Assembly (NCBI RefSeq): GCF_031877795.1
Contig: NC_133933.1
Coordinates: forward strand, 5,640,632 to 5,704,631
Reading direction: 5' to 3'
Origin: Strix aluco
Lineage: Eukaryota; Chordata; Aves; Strigiformes; Strigidae
DNA length: 64,000 bases
Positions within the stretch are counted from its first letter, which is position 1, and every line of letters begins with the position of its first letter. This document shows positions 1-12,270 of this stretch, piece after piece. The position numbers and the translations under genes are program-made. Below the pieces are notes generated by a model. The model did not search any database, had not been told where the DNA came from, and worked only from the letters and a program-made list of their open reading frames with translations.

Positions 1-185
1 TGGGGCCAGGCCCTGACTGGCCTCTTGTGGGGGGAGAACTGGCGGTGCCCTTTCGTACGGCGGGGCCTTATTTTTGAGGGAAAAAACAAAAAAAACCCCG
101 GCAAACTGGAGGAAACGCGGCTGCCGGGGCCCACTGCCCACGCACGACGGCCCCACAGCAGGCGCGAACTCAGCACGGAGGGAGT

Positions 186-199
186 GGGGGGGGGGGGGG
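186..199 (+). repeat. (G)14 homopolymer in CpG island
   Basis: An unbroken run of 14 G lies within the island. It is a slippage-prone tract that can take part in G-quadruplex structure; its exact length is also the least reliable part of the assembly here. Confidence 0.9.
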
Positions 200-428
200 T
201 AGCCCCGGGCGCGGCCTCACCGCAGGGTCCCGACCTGACCCGGCCGAGGCCGCAGGGCCTATGGGCTGCGCCCACGCGCGTCCCCACCGCCCCGCCCCTC
301 CCGCCCGCGGGGGGCGGTGGCGCCGTGCGCGTGCGCGCGGCGCGAGCGGGCGCGTCCTCGAGGCGGGGCCGCGCGTGCCGCTGCGAGGGGCCGCGCCGCC
401 CCGGGAGCGCCCTCAGGTCGGTGAAGGC

Positions 429-444
429 GGGGGGGGGGGGGGGG
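429..444 (+). repeat. (G)16 homopolymer in CpG island
   Basis: Sixteen consecutive G residues. With the G-rich block at 482-526 this makes the + strand of the probable promoter strongly G-quadruplex-prone. Confidence 0.9.
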
Positions 445-481
445 CTGCGGGAGGCGGCCGTTACCGGGCGCTCGCGCTCTC

Positions 482-550
482 GGTGGGGGGTGATGGTGGT
501 GGTGGCGGGGAGGGAGGGAGGGAGGGGGATGGCGGCGCCGGGAGCGGGGA
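482..550 (+). promoter_or_regulatory. G-rich, quadruplex-prone block in promoter
   Basis: Repeated GGTGGT, GGGAGGGAGGGAGGG and GGCGGC runs give at least four closely spaced tracts of three or more G separated by single-base loops, the classical G-quadruplex pattern. If exon 1 covers this interval, the structure would also be present in the 5' UTR RNA. Folding is inferred. Confidence 0.6.
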
Positions 551-1047
551 GGGGGCCGGGGCGGCCCCGCTGGGCCCCGGGGCGTCGCGGGGCCGGGGGC
601 GTCCTGCGGTGGGTGAGGGAGCTGCCGCCCGCCGCCGCGGCGGGTGAAGGGGCGCGTTGAGGCGGTGGCGCCGCCCGTTCCCGGCGGCGGGCCGGGCTGT
701 GGGGGTGGTGGCGGCGGCGGGGAAGCCGGGGCCGAGGCGGGCAGGCGGCCGATGGTCCGCGGCCGCCCTGCAGGGACGTCTCCGTGAGGGACGGGGCGGA
801 GCGGCCGCACCTGAGCGCCGGGCGCTGCCCGCGCCCGCCGCCAAACTTAGGAAGAGAGAACCGGGGGAGTTGGGGTGGGGAGCGGCTCCCCGAGCGCCCG
901 GCCCCGCGCCGCCCGGTCGGCGCTGAAGCGGTCGGCTCACCCGGCACAAAGAACCCCTTGGAAAAGGGTCTTTTCCCCATCAAAGTCACTGTGGGTGTCC
1001 GCAGCCTTTTCGAGAGGTTTCATTCTTTATTTGTTTTTTCTTTTTTC

Positions 1048-1066
1048 TTTTTTTTTTTTTTTTTTT
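1048..1066. repeat. (T)19 tract
   Basis: A pure T run preceded by T-rich sequence from about 1027, at the downstream shoulder of the CpG island. No retrotransposon body is recognisable beside it. Confidence 0.85.
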
Positions 1067-1278
1067 ATCCTGAGCGTATGCAGCTGCCTTTTGTGCAGAA
1101 GCTGGTTGGCTTCGTGGCGGTACTGGGAGCGAAGCGGCGGTGATAAACCGCTCTAACGGGCGCGTGTTTTTGGGGTCAAACGTGAAGTGCGAGGGGCACC
1201 GGACTCGGGAGCTGGTAGTGCCAAAGCGCCTGGGCAGGGGATCCTCCACGGCGTGCTTCCCCCTGGAAAAATCCAGAG

Positions 1279-1286
1279 TTACGTCA
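1279..1286 (+). promoter_or_regulatory. CRE-like site TTACGTCA
   Basis: TTACGTCA is one base from the palindromic cAMP response element and is a common CREB/ATF binding form. It sits at the 3' shoulder of the CpG island, about 170 bp before a duplicated TTACGTAC block. Occupancy cannot be judged from sequence. Confidence 0.35.
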
Positions 1287-1447
1287 ACCTCAAACTTGGC
1301 GTTTTTTCTCTGCCTAAAGTAATGCTGCTTTTAAAGTAGTAGTATTTTAAGTATCGATTCAGTAAACTTCCTAGAGGAACAAATAATAATGGCACCCGGT
1401 TTGACATAAATACCACCTCCTCTTCCCCATGCTGTTGGCCAAACTTC

Positions 1448-1487
1448 CTTACGTACAGTCTTACAGACTTACGTACAGTCTGAAGAC
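1448..1487. repeat. 20-bp tandem duplication containing TACGTA
   Basis: Two adjacent 20-bp copies, 1448-1467 and 1468-1487, share an identical 14-base start that contains the palindrome TACGTA. Between the palindromes lies a short inverted repeat, AGTCT (1457-1461) and AGACT (1465-1469). This is a local duplication just downstream of the probable promoter. Confidence 0.85.
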
Positions 1488-3121
1488 TGGATAGTTTCAG
1501 TTAAGGGCCTGCATCTTTACAATTTACTATTTTCCTGTTTGTTTTGAGAAAGTCCACCTGTGTCAGCCTTCAGGTTATAAATTGATTTGCCTGTAGATTC
1601 CTGAATGGTGATGCATTTAAAACCAGGGGAGAGTAGTGGGTTGTTCTCACTTGAAGTGAGAAAAAGTTTGAACTGAAGTTACGATATTTTAGTGTTCCTA
1701 AAATGATGATTACTAACATGACTGATTAAAACGACAGACTGACTGTGTCTCATGTGAAGAGTGCTGGCACAGGTTTTCTGTGTTGTTGTTAGTCTTCACC
1801 ATACTTTGACATACATGCTGAAAACAAACTTTAATCCCTGTCCTGGACTTTTTGATTGTTTTCTGTAGGAAGGGGTGATGTTGGATTATCGGTATACAAT
1901 ATGATATTTGATGTTACTTTAAGTTTCAGGCTAGAGTCAGGCTCAAAATAATGCTTATTTTGGTGGGAAGGAACTGGTCTCACCATTTCTTACAGAAAGG
2001 ATGTGCAGTATGTCACAGTGCATAGTATCTTGGGTTTACTGGGTAATTTAACTTTGCAAATCAAATCTCTTAGGGCCTTACTCATTTGAAGTAAGTTCTT
2101 CAGGATTGCCAAATGTGAATGTAGAGTGCAGTACTCTTGTCTTTGGTGGTTTTTTTTTTTTTAATTCCCCCGTAGCAAGTACACTGCAGCTAACTGCACA
2201 ATAACTTTCCTTGTGTTTCCCGTCCAGTGATCCTCAGCTCTGCCCTGGAGGAAACACCTTTCAGAAGCACTATGGAATTCCTTCAGCTTGCCTTTTAAGG
2301 CTGAGGAAAAAGATGCAAGTTGCAACAGTGATTTTTGTTATGTGGACACTTGTTGTTAGAGCTTGTGAGCAGATATTTTTTTCTAAAGTTACCAAACAAT
2401 TGTTACGCTTATGATGAAAGCATCAGTGCTTGAGCAGGCTCAATTAAAATGGAGGCCTGATGATGATAGACTGTGCGTTATGTTGTCAGAAGTAATTTAG
2501 GTCTTCACCTGTTGTGTGAACTTGTGCAAGTGGCACGTTTTGCAGCAGAATGAAGTTCATGCCAAGCATTAGCTTTCTCTGATAATTCAAGATAGTTCTC
2601 CTGTCATACTTTCTCCACTGACTCCTCAAACCTTGCCGGCATACCTGAGAAGGCATGGAAGCCCTATTTTGTGAGTCACTATATATGTGACAAGCAACAG
2701 TTTCTATCTCAAATTGCTGATAGATAAGGCAAAAGAAGGAAATAGGAGATGAGAATCTTGGAAGGAAAAGATTAAAAGCTTTCTGTGGTGGAAGTTGTCT
2801 TCAGTTCTGTTTTCTGCCATAAAATTGAATTCCAGTCCTGTGCCTTAATTACAAAAGCACAGTATAAGTATGCATGTCAGAAAACTGAGTAGGGGGGAAG
2901 CTTAAGTAAAAGGTCACTTCATTCGAATTTGCAAACTTCCCGTTTTCTGGGCCTGACTTGTCTGTTTTCTGATCCTGCTGCCCTGTCTCAGTTTGATAAC
3001 TCGGGAAGCTAGAGTAAAAGAAAACCAAGCGAGTCCAACGTCTGGAAAGCGTTTGCATTTTAAAACACCGGTGAACTGGTTGGTGATCTGTGAATGTCTG
3101 CTGGCTGTCCTGGGTATGTAG

Positions 3122-3195
3122 GGCATAGAGTCACAGAAAACAGATTTGGAAGGCATCTTGAGACATCACCTTGTCCAGCCCTGTTACCTGTTTCC
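3122..3195 (-). mobile_element. Old CR1-like LINE 3' end fragment
   Basis: The sequence has the layout of a reversed CR1 3' end: a 'catagagtcacagaa' terminus, then 'ttggaaggcatcttgagacatca' and 'cttgtccagccctg', matching in order the familiar CR1 tail (atagaatcacagaa / ttggaagggaccttgagatcat / gtccaaccc). Divergence is high and similarity fades after about 3195, so it is an old, 5'-truncated copy. A chance match over this length with the order kept is unlikely, but not excluded. Confidence 0.5.
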
Positions 3196-6100
3196 TGAGA
3201 TTACCTGATATCCTGAATAAATACTTCACCAGAGAGTCATGTACCACTTCAGTAGAGGGCTGAATGACTTGTTGATCCTCCTGTGACCAGGATATTTATG
3301 TGCCAGGTTACACTCTGTATCCACCCTAGCTGCAGTTTCTCCTCTTCACATCCAAAGCAATTTAAAGGAGTCATCGTCTTCAAAAAAGTACATTTTCTGG
3401 AATTACAGCTTTGCTGCCTCCCTGTTTGTTCAAAGCGTGCTTGGTTGCAAAGGTTTTCTGAGAGTGTGAAAAGAAAGCAACTCTTCAGTCAGGTAGCTTG
3501 TTTGCTTGTGCCTGATAGGTGTAAGAATTTATATATAGGTTTGCAATAGTTGGTGGAACAAAATCCCTTTAAAAATCTAATCCACAATACGCCACGTGCT
3601 ACTTAGTGGCGTGTCACCTTGCCCTCTTAACGGGGGAGGAAAGTGCAGCCATACTCTAACACTGGGGAGGAACTGAAGCTAGCTGTGTATTATTTACAAC
3701 AGAAATGTATGCAGTGGCTTACACTGTCCCTTTGTTGCAGTATTTTGCCTTCCTCTGGAGTCAGCATACAGTTCAACCCGGAGAGAAATGTCTGCCGTAT
3801 TAGACAGCTTGCTCAGTTTCTGTCGAGGAATGTAGTTCAAAGGAATACCCTGTAATGTTAGGGTAATATAATGCACTTAAACATGTACAAAGTGCACCTA
3901 GGTGCATTCAGTTTCTTAGTGCTATTTGATTTTTGTCTTCAGTAACACTCTCCTGTCAGACCAAGGTGATACTACTCCATGTATACCAAGAAAAAAGTGT
4001 TCATACTATATGAAACTTTATAATACATAAAACTAGTGTGTTATGTATGTTTACCTTATACAGTCCCTTAATTATGCTCTTATGTTTGATTACTTGCTCC
4101 TTAATTTTTTTCTTTTTCTCTACTAAAGTTCTGACATGTCTTAATGCTTAAAAATATATTCTGAAGCCAAATTTGAGGGGTATGTGTATGTTTGTCTTGA
4201 AAATTCATTACTGCATAGTAGCTGTCACTCACTTGTAAAGAGGAGGAGAAACCGATCGAAACACTAAAGCATAACTGATCTAATAGACAAGTGTGACTGA
4301 AATATTTGCAGCAAAGGAAAGTAAATCTGATTTTCTAAAGCAGTTGATAAGATAAGAATTTGGCAACATCTTTATCCCCCTGTGCAACAGCCATTCAAAC
4401 AGAGGCTGGGTGTGCTGCGAGAGTCTGGAAACAAAGTTAAGGGCAAGTAACGAGATCCACAGATTCTAACGTGTGGCAAAGGAAGTTTGATTCAGTACAG
4501 TGGAGTTTAATGGATGTAATGTTTGGTTCCAGTCCTTGAACTATTTGGATGCAGCTCAGGTTAGCAGCAATCAGTCTCTCATATGTAAAAATCAGAGTTA
4601 TTAAACAATTGTAAAAATGTTCAAGCGTTGTTACTCATGGGTTTTGGTTCTCACTTTTGAGAAGTGAGAGCCACGGTGTTTTGAGAATGCATTTCTTATC
4701 GAATGCTTGGTTTGCCAGTGAACTGATCTGTTCCTCTTTAACTGGGGCAGTCCTCCTCTCTTATCATCTAAAATGAAGTGAGAACAAGAAGCTGTACCAG
4801 TCTTCCCCCATCTAAAATACGGAATGGTTCCAGGTACGTTGTTCTGCTGTAAACACAAGCGTGCTGAGTTGCTGATCCGCTCTGGGATTTTAAGCCACAT
4901 GTTCCCTAAACTTCATTAGATGTAAAACTATGGATTAGAATGTAGTTTTCCCATGACAGACCCTAATGACCTTTACAACACCTAACCAGGCTTTCCAAAA
5001 GTCCCCTCTGTTTTTTTGACCTTGTTGGAAGGCGCTGGTAGCACGGCAGTCCCAAGAGACTGAAGTTTGCAGGCCACAGAACAACTGTGGTATGGGTCAT
5101 AGAAATATCCTCTCCCCCTTTTTTGTCCCACCGGGTACTTCAGATGCTATGGTTTGATGTGGTGAATGTAGGTTATCCGCACGTGAAAAATGTAGTCCTT
5201 GAGTTACATGCCAACGTAATCAGCTGTAATGCAGTCCCCCTGTGGATACTCATGGGGTAGTTACTCTTCTAGTGCCATCGGTCCTCAGCGAGGACCCACT
5301 GAGAAAGTCTCTTCTCTTTATCTGTATTAGCATTTGCGTTTTGCAGACGTACTGTGTGTAGTGGGACAAAGACATTTGGGAACCACTGATGTGGTTACAA
5401 CCTGCCCTTTATAGAGCTTACATTAATTTAACTATTCTGTTTAAAAAGAATAGTTTCTGAGCCAAGTTAAAATTAGTATAAAAGTTTGTCTACATAGGAA
5501 AGGTCTGTCTGTAAGATAGGAAGTTCTGTCTCTAGTCACCCGATCCCAATCTCTCCCTTGAAATAGGCAGCATGTGAGTACTAATTGTAGTGGTGGTTTT
5601 TCTGAAGTGCACAAAGATCACTAGCTTCTTTCTCACAGGGCACTGAACGATCATTAAATGCTAATGACTTTTGATTACTGTTGACCTCGGTCAATTTAGA
5701 ATTAGTGACCTAGAGATGAAAACCACTGTATCTCATTACCAATTTCCTGAGCGATCTGATCTTTCCTTTGTAAGTCAGTTTTGGAAAGAGACAGAGTAGA
5801 ATTAAAGTTGACCTCTGTCTTAGAAAAAGGGTTGAATGCTTTCAGGTTTGCAATATCATGTTTAGAAATAAATAAAAAAAAATGGCAGCCACTAAGGAAG
5901 AACTTACATTTTGACCCCAGAGATCATCAAGAGCAAAACTCAACATGAAATGAAATGGACAAGCTAGAGTAGTAGTGATGGGGAAGAAATGCATAATTTG
6001 CCACTTTTAAATTAGGAGAAAAACAGTTTTATCTCCTGCAACCTTGAATTCTTGTTTTGTAGTTGTGGGTTTTCTCATCTCAGAGTTAATTTATAATTCT

Positions 6101-9100
6101 TGTTTTTACTTTGAACTATCAAGAGGTAAATTAATGTTTATAAAAAAAATTGCAAATTCTGCTCTGGGATATTTTTTACCTGCAGTTCCCAAACTATGAC
6201 ATCGGGGAATATGTCTCAGCAGGCTGGTAAGATCATATATTTCATATTGTAATGAAGCATTTCACATTATTTCTTTCCATATTCACAGAAGAGAATGTTT
6301 GTGTGATAATTCACTGTAATGGGATCAAATATGTTGTTCACTGTAGGTTGTTTAAACATAAGCCTGCCTTTATACGGTTGTGGTTTATATGGACTGTCAT
6401 TCGTGCAGCAAGCATGGTATTGAAATCATAATGAAAATACAAGAGAATTTTAAACTTTTTTTTCTTTCTTGCTTTAATATACTAGCTATATTTATTTTGA
6501 CGCAGCTGGGAACAAAACCTTTAACCTTAAAAGCAAAACTCAACAGTGTAGAGAAGTCTTTTGTGTTACTTTGTGTTTGGGGTGTAAATATAAAGTTATT
6601 GAACTTCTGACTGGGGTTAAATTGCAGACTTTAAGCAGCAAAGCAAGAAAGTAACAGGAGATGTTGCGCTTGGTGTAGGAACAGGTTTGTGGAGAGCCAA
6701 TTGAAATCCACACAGAAGGAAAGTGGATGTTTACTTGCAAGTAAACATAGGGCTGAATGTTATTCTTAAATACAATGTTTTGTTTTCATTGCTTCATCTC
6801 AAAAATATTGCTGTGAAAAAATGAAAATGATTGCAGATACAAAAAGGACGTGTTAAATAAGGCTGCTTTGGTAGGGAGACCAAAAAGAAGTGCCATGCAG
6901 ATACAAGCAAATAATACAAGAATGAAAGAGTAAAAGACATCTGAATGCTCATTCTTTACGCTTCCATTTTATGTAAGTTCGTGTTTACCTGTTGATTGGG
7001 CTGCTCAGGGCTTTCTGCATTTGTTTAAAGCATTAAGAGCATTTAGGAAAAAAATGTAAAACTATCTTGGGGGATAATATTATGCAAAGTGTTTAAATCA
7101 TCATACTTCAAACACTAAGCAGTTAAGAAGAATATTTGCCAACAAGTGTGTTGCTAGTGTAGCATAAGGCCTATTGCAAAACACCACTTAGCTATTTTGG
7201 ACTTTGGTTTAAAGCTTCTAGTGTTGGTTCAAGATGCAATTCTACTCTGATACTATTCAACTCTTTCCCAGCTCTTGACTATTCTGGGAAAGAAATGCTC
7301 TTTTCTTTTACCCTATATTCTGGCTTCTCTGGGAGTCTTTACAGTTTTGCCCATCTTTGTCCCAGCTTTTATTTGTCTTTTTTTCTGTAGAAGACCTGAG
7401 TTAGACTTTAGGGTCAGCTTTTCCATGCAACAGACAGAAGTAGATGAGATCTTGGTTACTTTCAGTGCTGCTAATCAGGAACTTACGAGAGAGGAAGTTG
7501 GAAGATCTTTGTCAACTGAAATGCATTTTTTACTTGAGGAAATCAAGAGTAGAACTATCAGTCCCCTTTCCAAATGAGCATTTTTACAAACAGAAGGGTT
7601 GGAATAGTGATCAGGAAGGATTCTTCCAAGTGACTAAATAATTCATAGATAGGTAAACAGAACTAGGCTTTTCAGCTGTGTGAGTTGGGTTTGTTGAGGT
7701 TTTTGTTTATTTGTTTTTTGAACTTGTACATTCAATTTAAAATGAGTTCTTAAAGTCAACTTCAATGAAAATTAGCAGTGGACAGGTAGATTTGTTAAAC
7801 AGCAACATGGTGTGTACTTTGGTTAATCAAGATGTATCGCCTCAAATTTGTTTCCTTGTAAGAGGAAATCCCGAATTTAAACAAAGAATGTTAATAATGC
7901 ATAGGCATAATAACTGCCAAGGGAGAGACTTGGCAACTTTACAAAAAAGAAATATATGCATTTTCTCATTGCCTATTTGGAATTCATTCCTTTATGCATG
8001 ATCTGGTTGTAACAGACAATTGAGAATTTTGATGAAAGCTTGTTTTTTGTAGAATTGTCCAGTTCACATTGCTGCATGAAGAATGGACCTGTAAATGAGA
8101 GATACAGAAAAACACAACTTATTAGAAGAAATAAAAAAAAAAAAAATAGAAAAACTTGGGTATACTTGCTATTGCAGCAGGAGAGGCTGATGTAATATGA
8201 GGAAGAGTACTCCCATCGACCCTGGAAATTAAATGACTTCTCAATTGCAAGTTACCTTTAGAAAGGCATAATTATAGTAGTACCATACTATTAAAAGTTG
8301 CACCAAGAGTTGGGCTATGACATGACTCCTGTGCCAACCCTCACAATGGTGTCAAGGTATATTATGGTCTTAAGGGACAGATAAAACTGGGATCACAGGT
8401 ATACTGCACACATTTGGATTTGAACAGCAGAATTGATGCTTCAGTTCACAGTATTTAGTCAGGAGATGATTTCCGAGGGCTTGTAACTTGTTCCTAATAA
8501 TTTGAAAGGGGCATGTAACTTGATGCATAGTATCTCAGCCTCGGAATATGGTCTTTTGCTTAATTCTTCACCTCTGGCATCTTGGATTTTCATTAGGCCA
8601 GTGTTAAGATTTAAGTGTGGAATTTCCAACATCTTTTAAATTAAAATATTTCTGGTTTGACTACTTTGCTTATAAAATAAAGATTAATGTGCCTTTGAAG
8701 AAACTGTATTTCCCTTTTTCTAAGTTGTATATATCAAGTTTGGTTTTGTTAATATATCATGACTGAAGAAAAATGAGAATGGCTGAAGAAGATAAGGAAC
8801 ACATTGTAATAAGCTTCCAGAAATGGATGGATCTTTGGGTGAGAGAAGGTCAATTTCCTTGATCCTCTTGCCAGAGACAGACTGATTGGAACTTGGGATT
8901 TTGACTAGTCTTTCAACAGGGAGTAGTTTATAGGCTACTTTTACTGACTGCTAACGTATTGATTCGTAAATTCATTAACAGTATGTATATAGGAAAAGAA
9001 GAAGACTGTGTTGTAGGAAAATAAATGGAAATTGCTGCCAAAATGGAAAGAATAGCGAATGTGACTAATGCTGTTTCTTTGGGGTTTTTTTCCTATTTCA

Positions 9101-9560
9101 TATGCATCTCTGATTGGTTTAGGAGACTTAAGTTTCTCAGCTGAAGAAGTGCAGTGGAAGGTGGTAAAAAGCCTGCAGTGGGTTTGTAGGTTTTCATAAG
9201 AACTTTTGGAGTCTGCTGTGGAATCAGCAGTATTTTCCAGTTACAGCAGACCAGATTTTGGTGGGTGGCTTAAGAACAGGCAAAGATGGCAGTTAGGCTT
9301 TTTATTCACTGGGGTGGATTTTTATCCTGTCATGCTGATACTTCTTGTGTACTGGGGGTCTGTCTGACTTCTGGCTTCAGGCAGAACATGCTTCAGCTGC
9401 AGCTTTTCCCTCCCTCCCTTTCCCAAGAAAGCACAATCTGCTGTACATGCGTTATGTTTTACAGAAGTCAAAGGTGTGGTGGGCTCTTACAGGTTCACAT
9501 TTATGATCTGTCTTTCCCAGACTGAGTTTATGGATCAGTCTGTCATTCTCTTCTGTAGCC

Positions 9561-9612
9561 TCCCAATGCGGAGGCTGTGTGTATAATCCCAATGTGTCTG
9601 GTGTGTGTATAA
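9561..9612. repeat. 26-bp tandem duplication, two copies
   Basis: Copies at 9561-9586 and 9587-9612 both start TCCCAATG and end GTGTGTATAA, with differences confined to the middle. It is a recent local duplication in intron 1, with no function visible. Confidence 0.85.
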
Positions 9613-11059
9613 TCTTTGGGTTTGTACTGGTCAAATGGTTTGAAAAAATGTGCGAGGACCTTGATTTTTATATACTTTGGTAGTCTAGAAAATGGATTTA
9701 TGGAATGAAAATCAAATCTCTCATACGAGTCTCCTAACCCCTGCTATCTTTTGCTGACTGCAGTGCAGAGAACCAGATTTTCTGAAGAGTGCTTGGTTTT
9801 TCTGTACCTTTAAGGGTTTTACCAAAAAACTTCTCCCTTTTGAAATGTCTGTCCTGTGCAATGGCAAAACAGTTATTTTTGTAACTAGAAGGGCTGGAAA
9901 TTTTCATAAGGAGAGGAAAAAAGCTTATGCAAACTGAACAAACTCAAATTTTGTGCTGAGAATACCTGCTGTGTCCCCATTATAAACTCTCAGCTGTGAG
10001 GAGTTCTAAACATCCAATCTGTGGGATGAGTTTCTTCTCCGCTATCCCTCCTTTTACCTCTCTGCAGTTCAATATGGCTTAGGTTGTTAGTTTCCTATCC
10101 ATATCAATCTGTTGCAGATTAAAATAAAAAAAAAAAAAAAAGGTGGAGGGGGGAAGGAGAGAAGCAAAAGCTTGCTAGAAATCATTTGTTTGGAAATTAC
10201 ATAACCTGCTTCTCTATTTAGGAATGTATCTCTGCCTTTCAGCCATACCAGGCATAACCCACCATCTCCTTTTAAATTCCCACTGAAGGAGATTTTGCAT
10301 TAAGACATTGGGTCGTGAAATGTAGCAGCTGAGGCATGGACACATATCCTTCTGTTTCCCCCTTCCGTGAGAGTGACTTCAGACAGAGAGGACAGATCTG
10401 TGTGTCTGGAAATGGTATCATCACAAACCACTGCAGTGAAGTCTCTAGATGGCCAATTGCCAGGGTAGTTAGTGCTTAATAGGAATGTCTCCCAAGGAGA
10501 CCTGATAATCTTTTGAAATACCTGCACAGTTTCAGGTTTAAAGATGTTCTGAGATGGCGATCCAGAGCCATAGCTGTGATTCAAGCAGTTGTGATGGTGT
10601 TTCAGTAAATAGCCTGAGTAACATTTCTGTGCTTCTGTGTAGGTCAGTGGCAGATTTCTGTCAGGGATTTCAGCAAGGTCAGCCATTTCTCCACCAGCCT
10701 CTGATCACTTTAATTTCACTGTGGTACTCTTGTCCAGCAAAACTAACAAAGGCTAAAAGTGGCTAAATTTGCTTTGAAAGCAGAGAATTTTTTTGTTTAA
10801 AACTTGAAAATAATTATAAAATCGTATCCTCCCCCCCATATTTTAGCCTGTGAAATGTTGACACTTAATACCTGATATTTTTTATTTCCCTGCTTTTGTT
10901 TTTAAGTGTCTGTGCTTGCTTGGTTTTTTTAATATACTTGATCTACTGTTAAGGAAGTCTGATCTAAATTGAAGTTCTAAGTAAACTAATGACTGAAAAT
11001 TAGTCTTCTTTCCTATTTAAATGGCTTGGTTGGCATAGCTTGTATCCTGTTTATCTCAG

Positions 11060-11240
11060 AAAGTATTTGTGAGTAAAATCGGAGTGTGTTTGCATCTCGA
11101 GGAGTGATTTCTGCCTGAGACTCTAAATCATTCAGACTTTTTCATTTAATGCTTTGAAATATTGATTAAATATATTCACTCTGGTTTGCTTTAATCTGAT
11201 TGCACATCTAGAAGTTTTCTTCTGATGTGGTGCAGCCATG
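11060..11240. promoter_or_regulatory. Candidate conserved intronic element
   Basis: A repeat-free AT-rich block with homeodomain- and POU-like words (ATTAAAT, TTTAAT, TTTGCAT) shortly upstream of the candidate second promoter. It has the texture of a conserved non-coding element, but this is a visual judgement without alignment. Confidence 0.2.
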
Positions 11241-11637
11241 TCTGATGTAAGCTGGTTTAATTAGCACTGCTTAGTGATTTGGGACCCCTGTCAAAGGCTA
11301 TTACGTTATCTAGAAACAGAAGGAGTTAAAGCTAAAGCTGTGACCTCATCTCTATTCATGTTACACTGGAGTAGAAGCTGCGCTGAAAGGGATTGTTTAA
11401 CTGCATGGCTGTCTTTGCTGCTGTTAGTCGATTGCTTTAATTTGGTTCTGATATCTGTAGCGTGCTTTTGCTGAACAACTGTTACAGTAGGGATTTGTGG
11501 GAATACTAGAGACAAATGAAGTCATGCTAATCCTGACTGCCTGTGGAAATAGCTCCCACGGAAATATTTAGACTCAAATACATTCTTCTACCCCATTTCA
11601 ACTTTTTATTGCTTCCGCGGTGAAAATTCAAGCAGCG

Positions 11638-12060
11638 TCAAAGAAAGCTAAACCACACATGCTTCTGGCCCGCCATGCGCTTACGCAACGGTGCGTGCCA
11701 TTTACTACTTTTATTACTTTGTGCTACGTATGAAGCGAGGAGTGCAACTGCTGTCGCTTTAATGTCAGAGCGGCGTACGTTACAATAGGTGTCACTGTGC
11801 GGCTGGGTCCAATCGTTATCGGTGACTTCAGCTATTGGCTCCGAACGCTGGCTGACTCCATCTGCAGGGCTGCAATACCTACTCTGTTCCCATCCCTTCA
11901 ACGCACAAGTTGAGCTCGCCGAGCTGACTAGCAGCGCTACCCTGCGTGTCTTCCTATCCCCCCCTCCGAAAGCCGGTGCTACGGCCACGCGCGTCCCCTC
12001 CTCGCAGGGTGTCGGCGCTCTCAGGCGATTCCTGATCAAGAGAGCTGGAAAGAAATAAAG
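11638..12060 (+). promoter_or_regulatory. BTBD3: Candidate alternative BTBD3 promoter and leader
   Basis: A local island of raised G+C and CpG stands out from the AT-rich intron, 210-630 bp before the BTBD3 start codon. It contains CCAAT at 11809-11813 and its inverse ATTGG at 11834-11838, about 25 bp apart, the usual NF-Y arrangement, and many CpG words (GCGGCGTACG, CACGCGCG). Two BTBD3 protein forms differing at the N-terminus are known in mammals, as I recall, and a second promoter would suit that. The leader could run straight into the coding exon or be spliced to the AG at 12257-12258. Promoter use is inferred. Confidence 0.45.
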
Positions 12061-12270
12061 CTGGCAGGAATGATGGGGGTGTATTTAACGATTCAAGTAC
12101 TGGATCAAACTTAAAGCCAGTTTCTCACTCGGTGCACCGGAAAGGTCACCTTGTCCTGCTGGAAAAGAAGCAAACTCTCAGCTCTGCTGCTTTCTGTTTA
12201 ACAGCTTCCACGTGCATTTCTTAATGTTCCTGGCTAGTTAGGCTCTCTAGCTTTACAGACAAGTATACTC

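Larger units (their letters stand above)
1..1300 (+). promoter_or_regulatory. BTBD3: CpG island, probable main BTBD3 promoter and non-coding exon 1
   Basis: The stretch is extremely G+C- and CpG-rich from the window start to about 930 and fades out by about 1300, unlike everything that follows. It has GC boxes (GGGGCGG at 311-317 and 793-799), an NRF1-type palindrome (TGCGCGTGCGC, 326-336) and no clear TATA box, as expected of a broad housekeeping or neuronal promoter. The only gene downstream on the + strand is BTBD3, whose first coding exon has an upstream 5' UTR but lies 11 kb away, so a non-coding first exon here is likely. Donor-like GTGAGG at 613-618 and GTGAAG near 645 are candidate exon ends, but I cannot choose between them. 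The island may continue left of the window and could be bidirectional. Promoter function is inferred from composition and position. Confidence 0.7.
1301..11637 (+). other. BTBD3: Probable BTBD3 intron 1, no coding sequence seen
   Basis: More than 10 kb of AT-rich sequence lies between the CpG island and the G+C-rich patch before the first coding exon. Open frames here are short, start at random ATGs and resemble nothing I recognise. It holds T and A homopolymers (for example around 2150, 8132-8145 and 10126-10141), an old CR1-like remnant near 3.12 kb and a 26-bp tandem duplication at 9.56 kb. Its status as an intron depends on exon 1 lying in the CpG island, which is an inference. Confidence 0.5.

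Noticed and set aside
25..949. Several overlapping open frames of 90-210 residues on both strands in the CpG island
   Set aside because: They are Gly/Ala/Arg/Pro-rich products of G+C-rich sequence lacking stop codons; none resembles a protein family.
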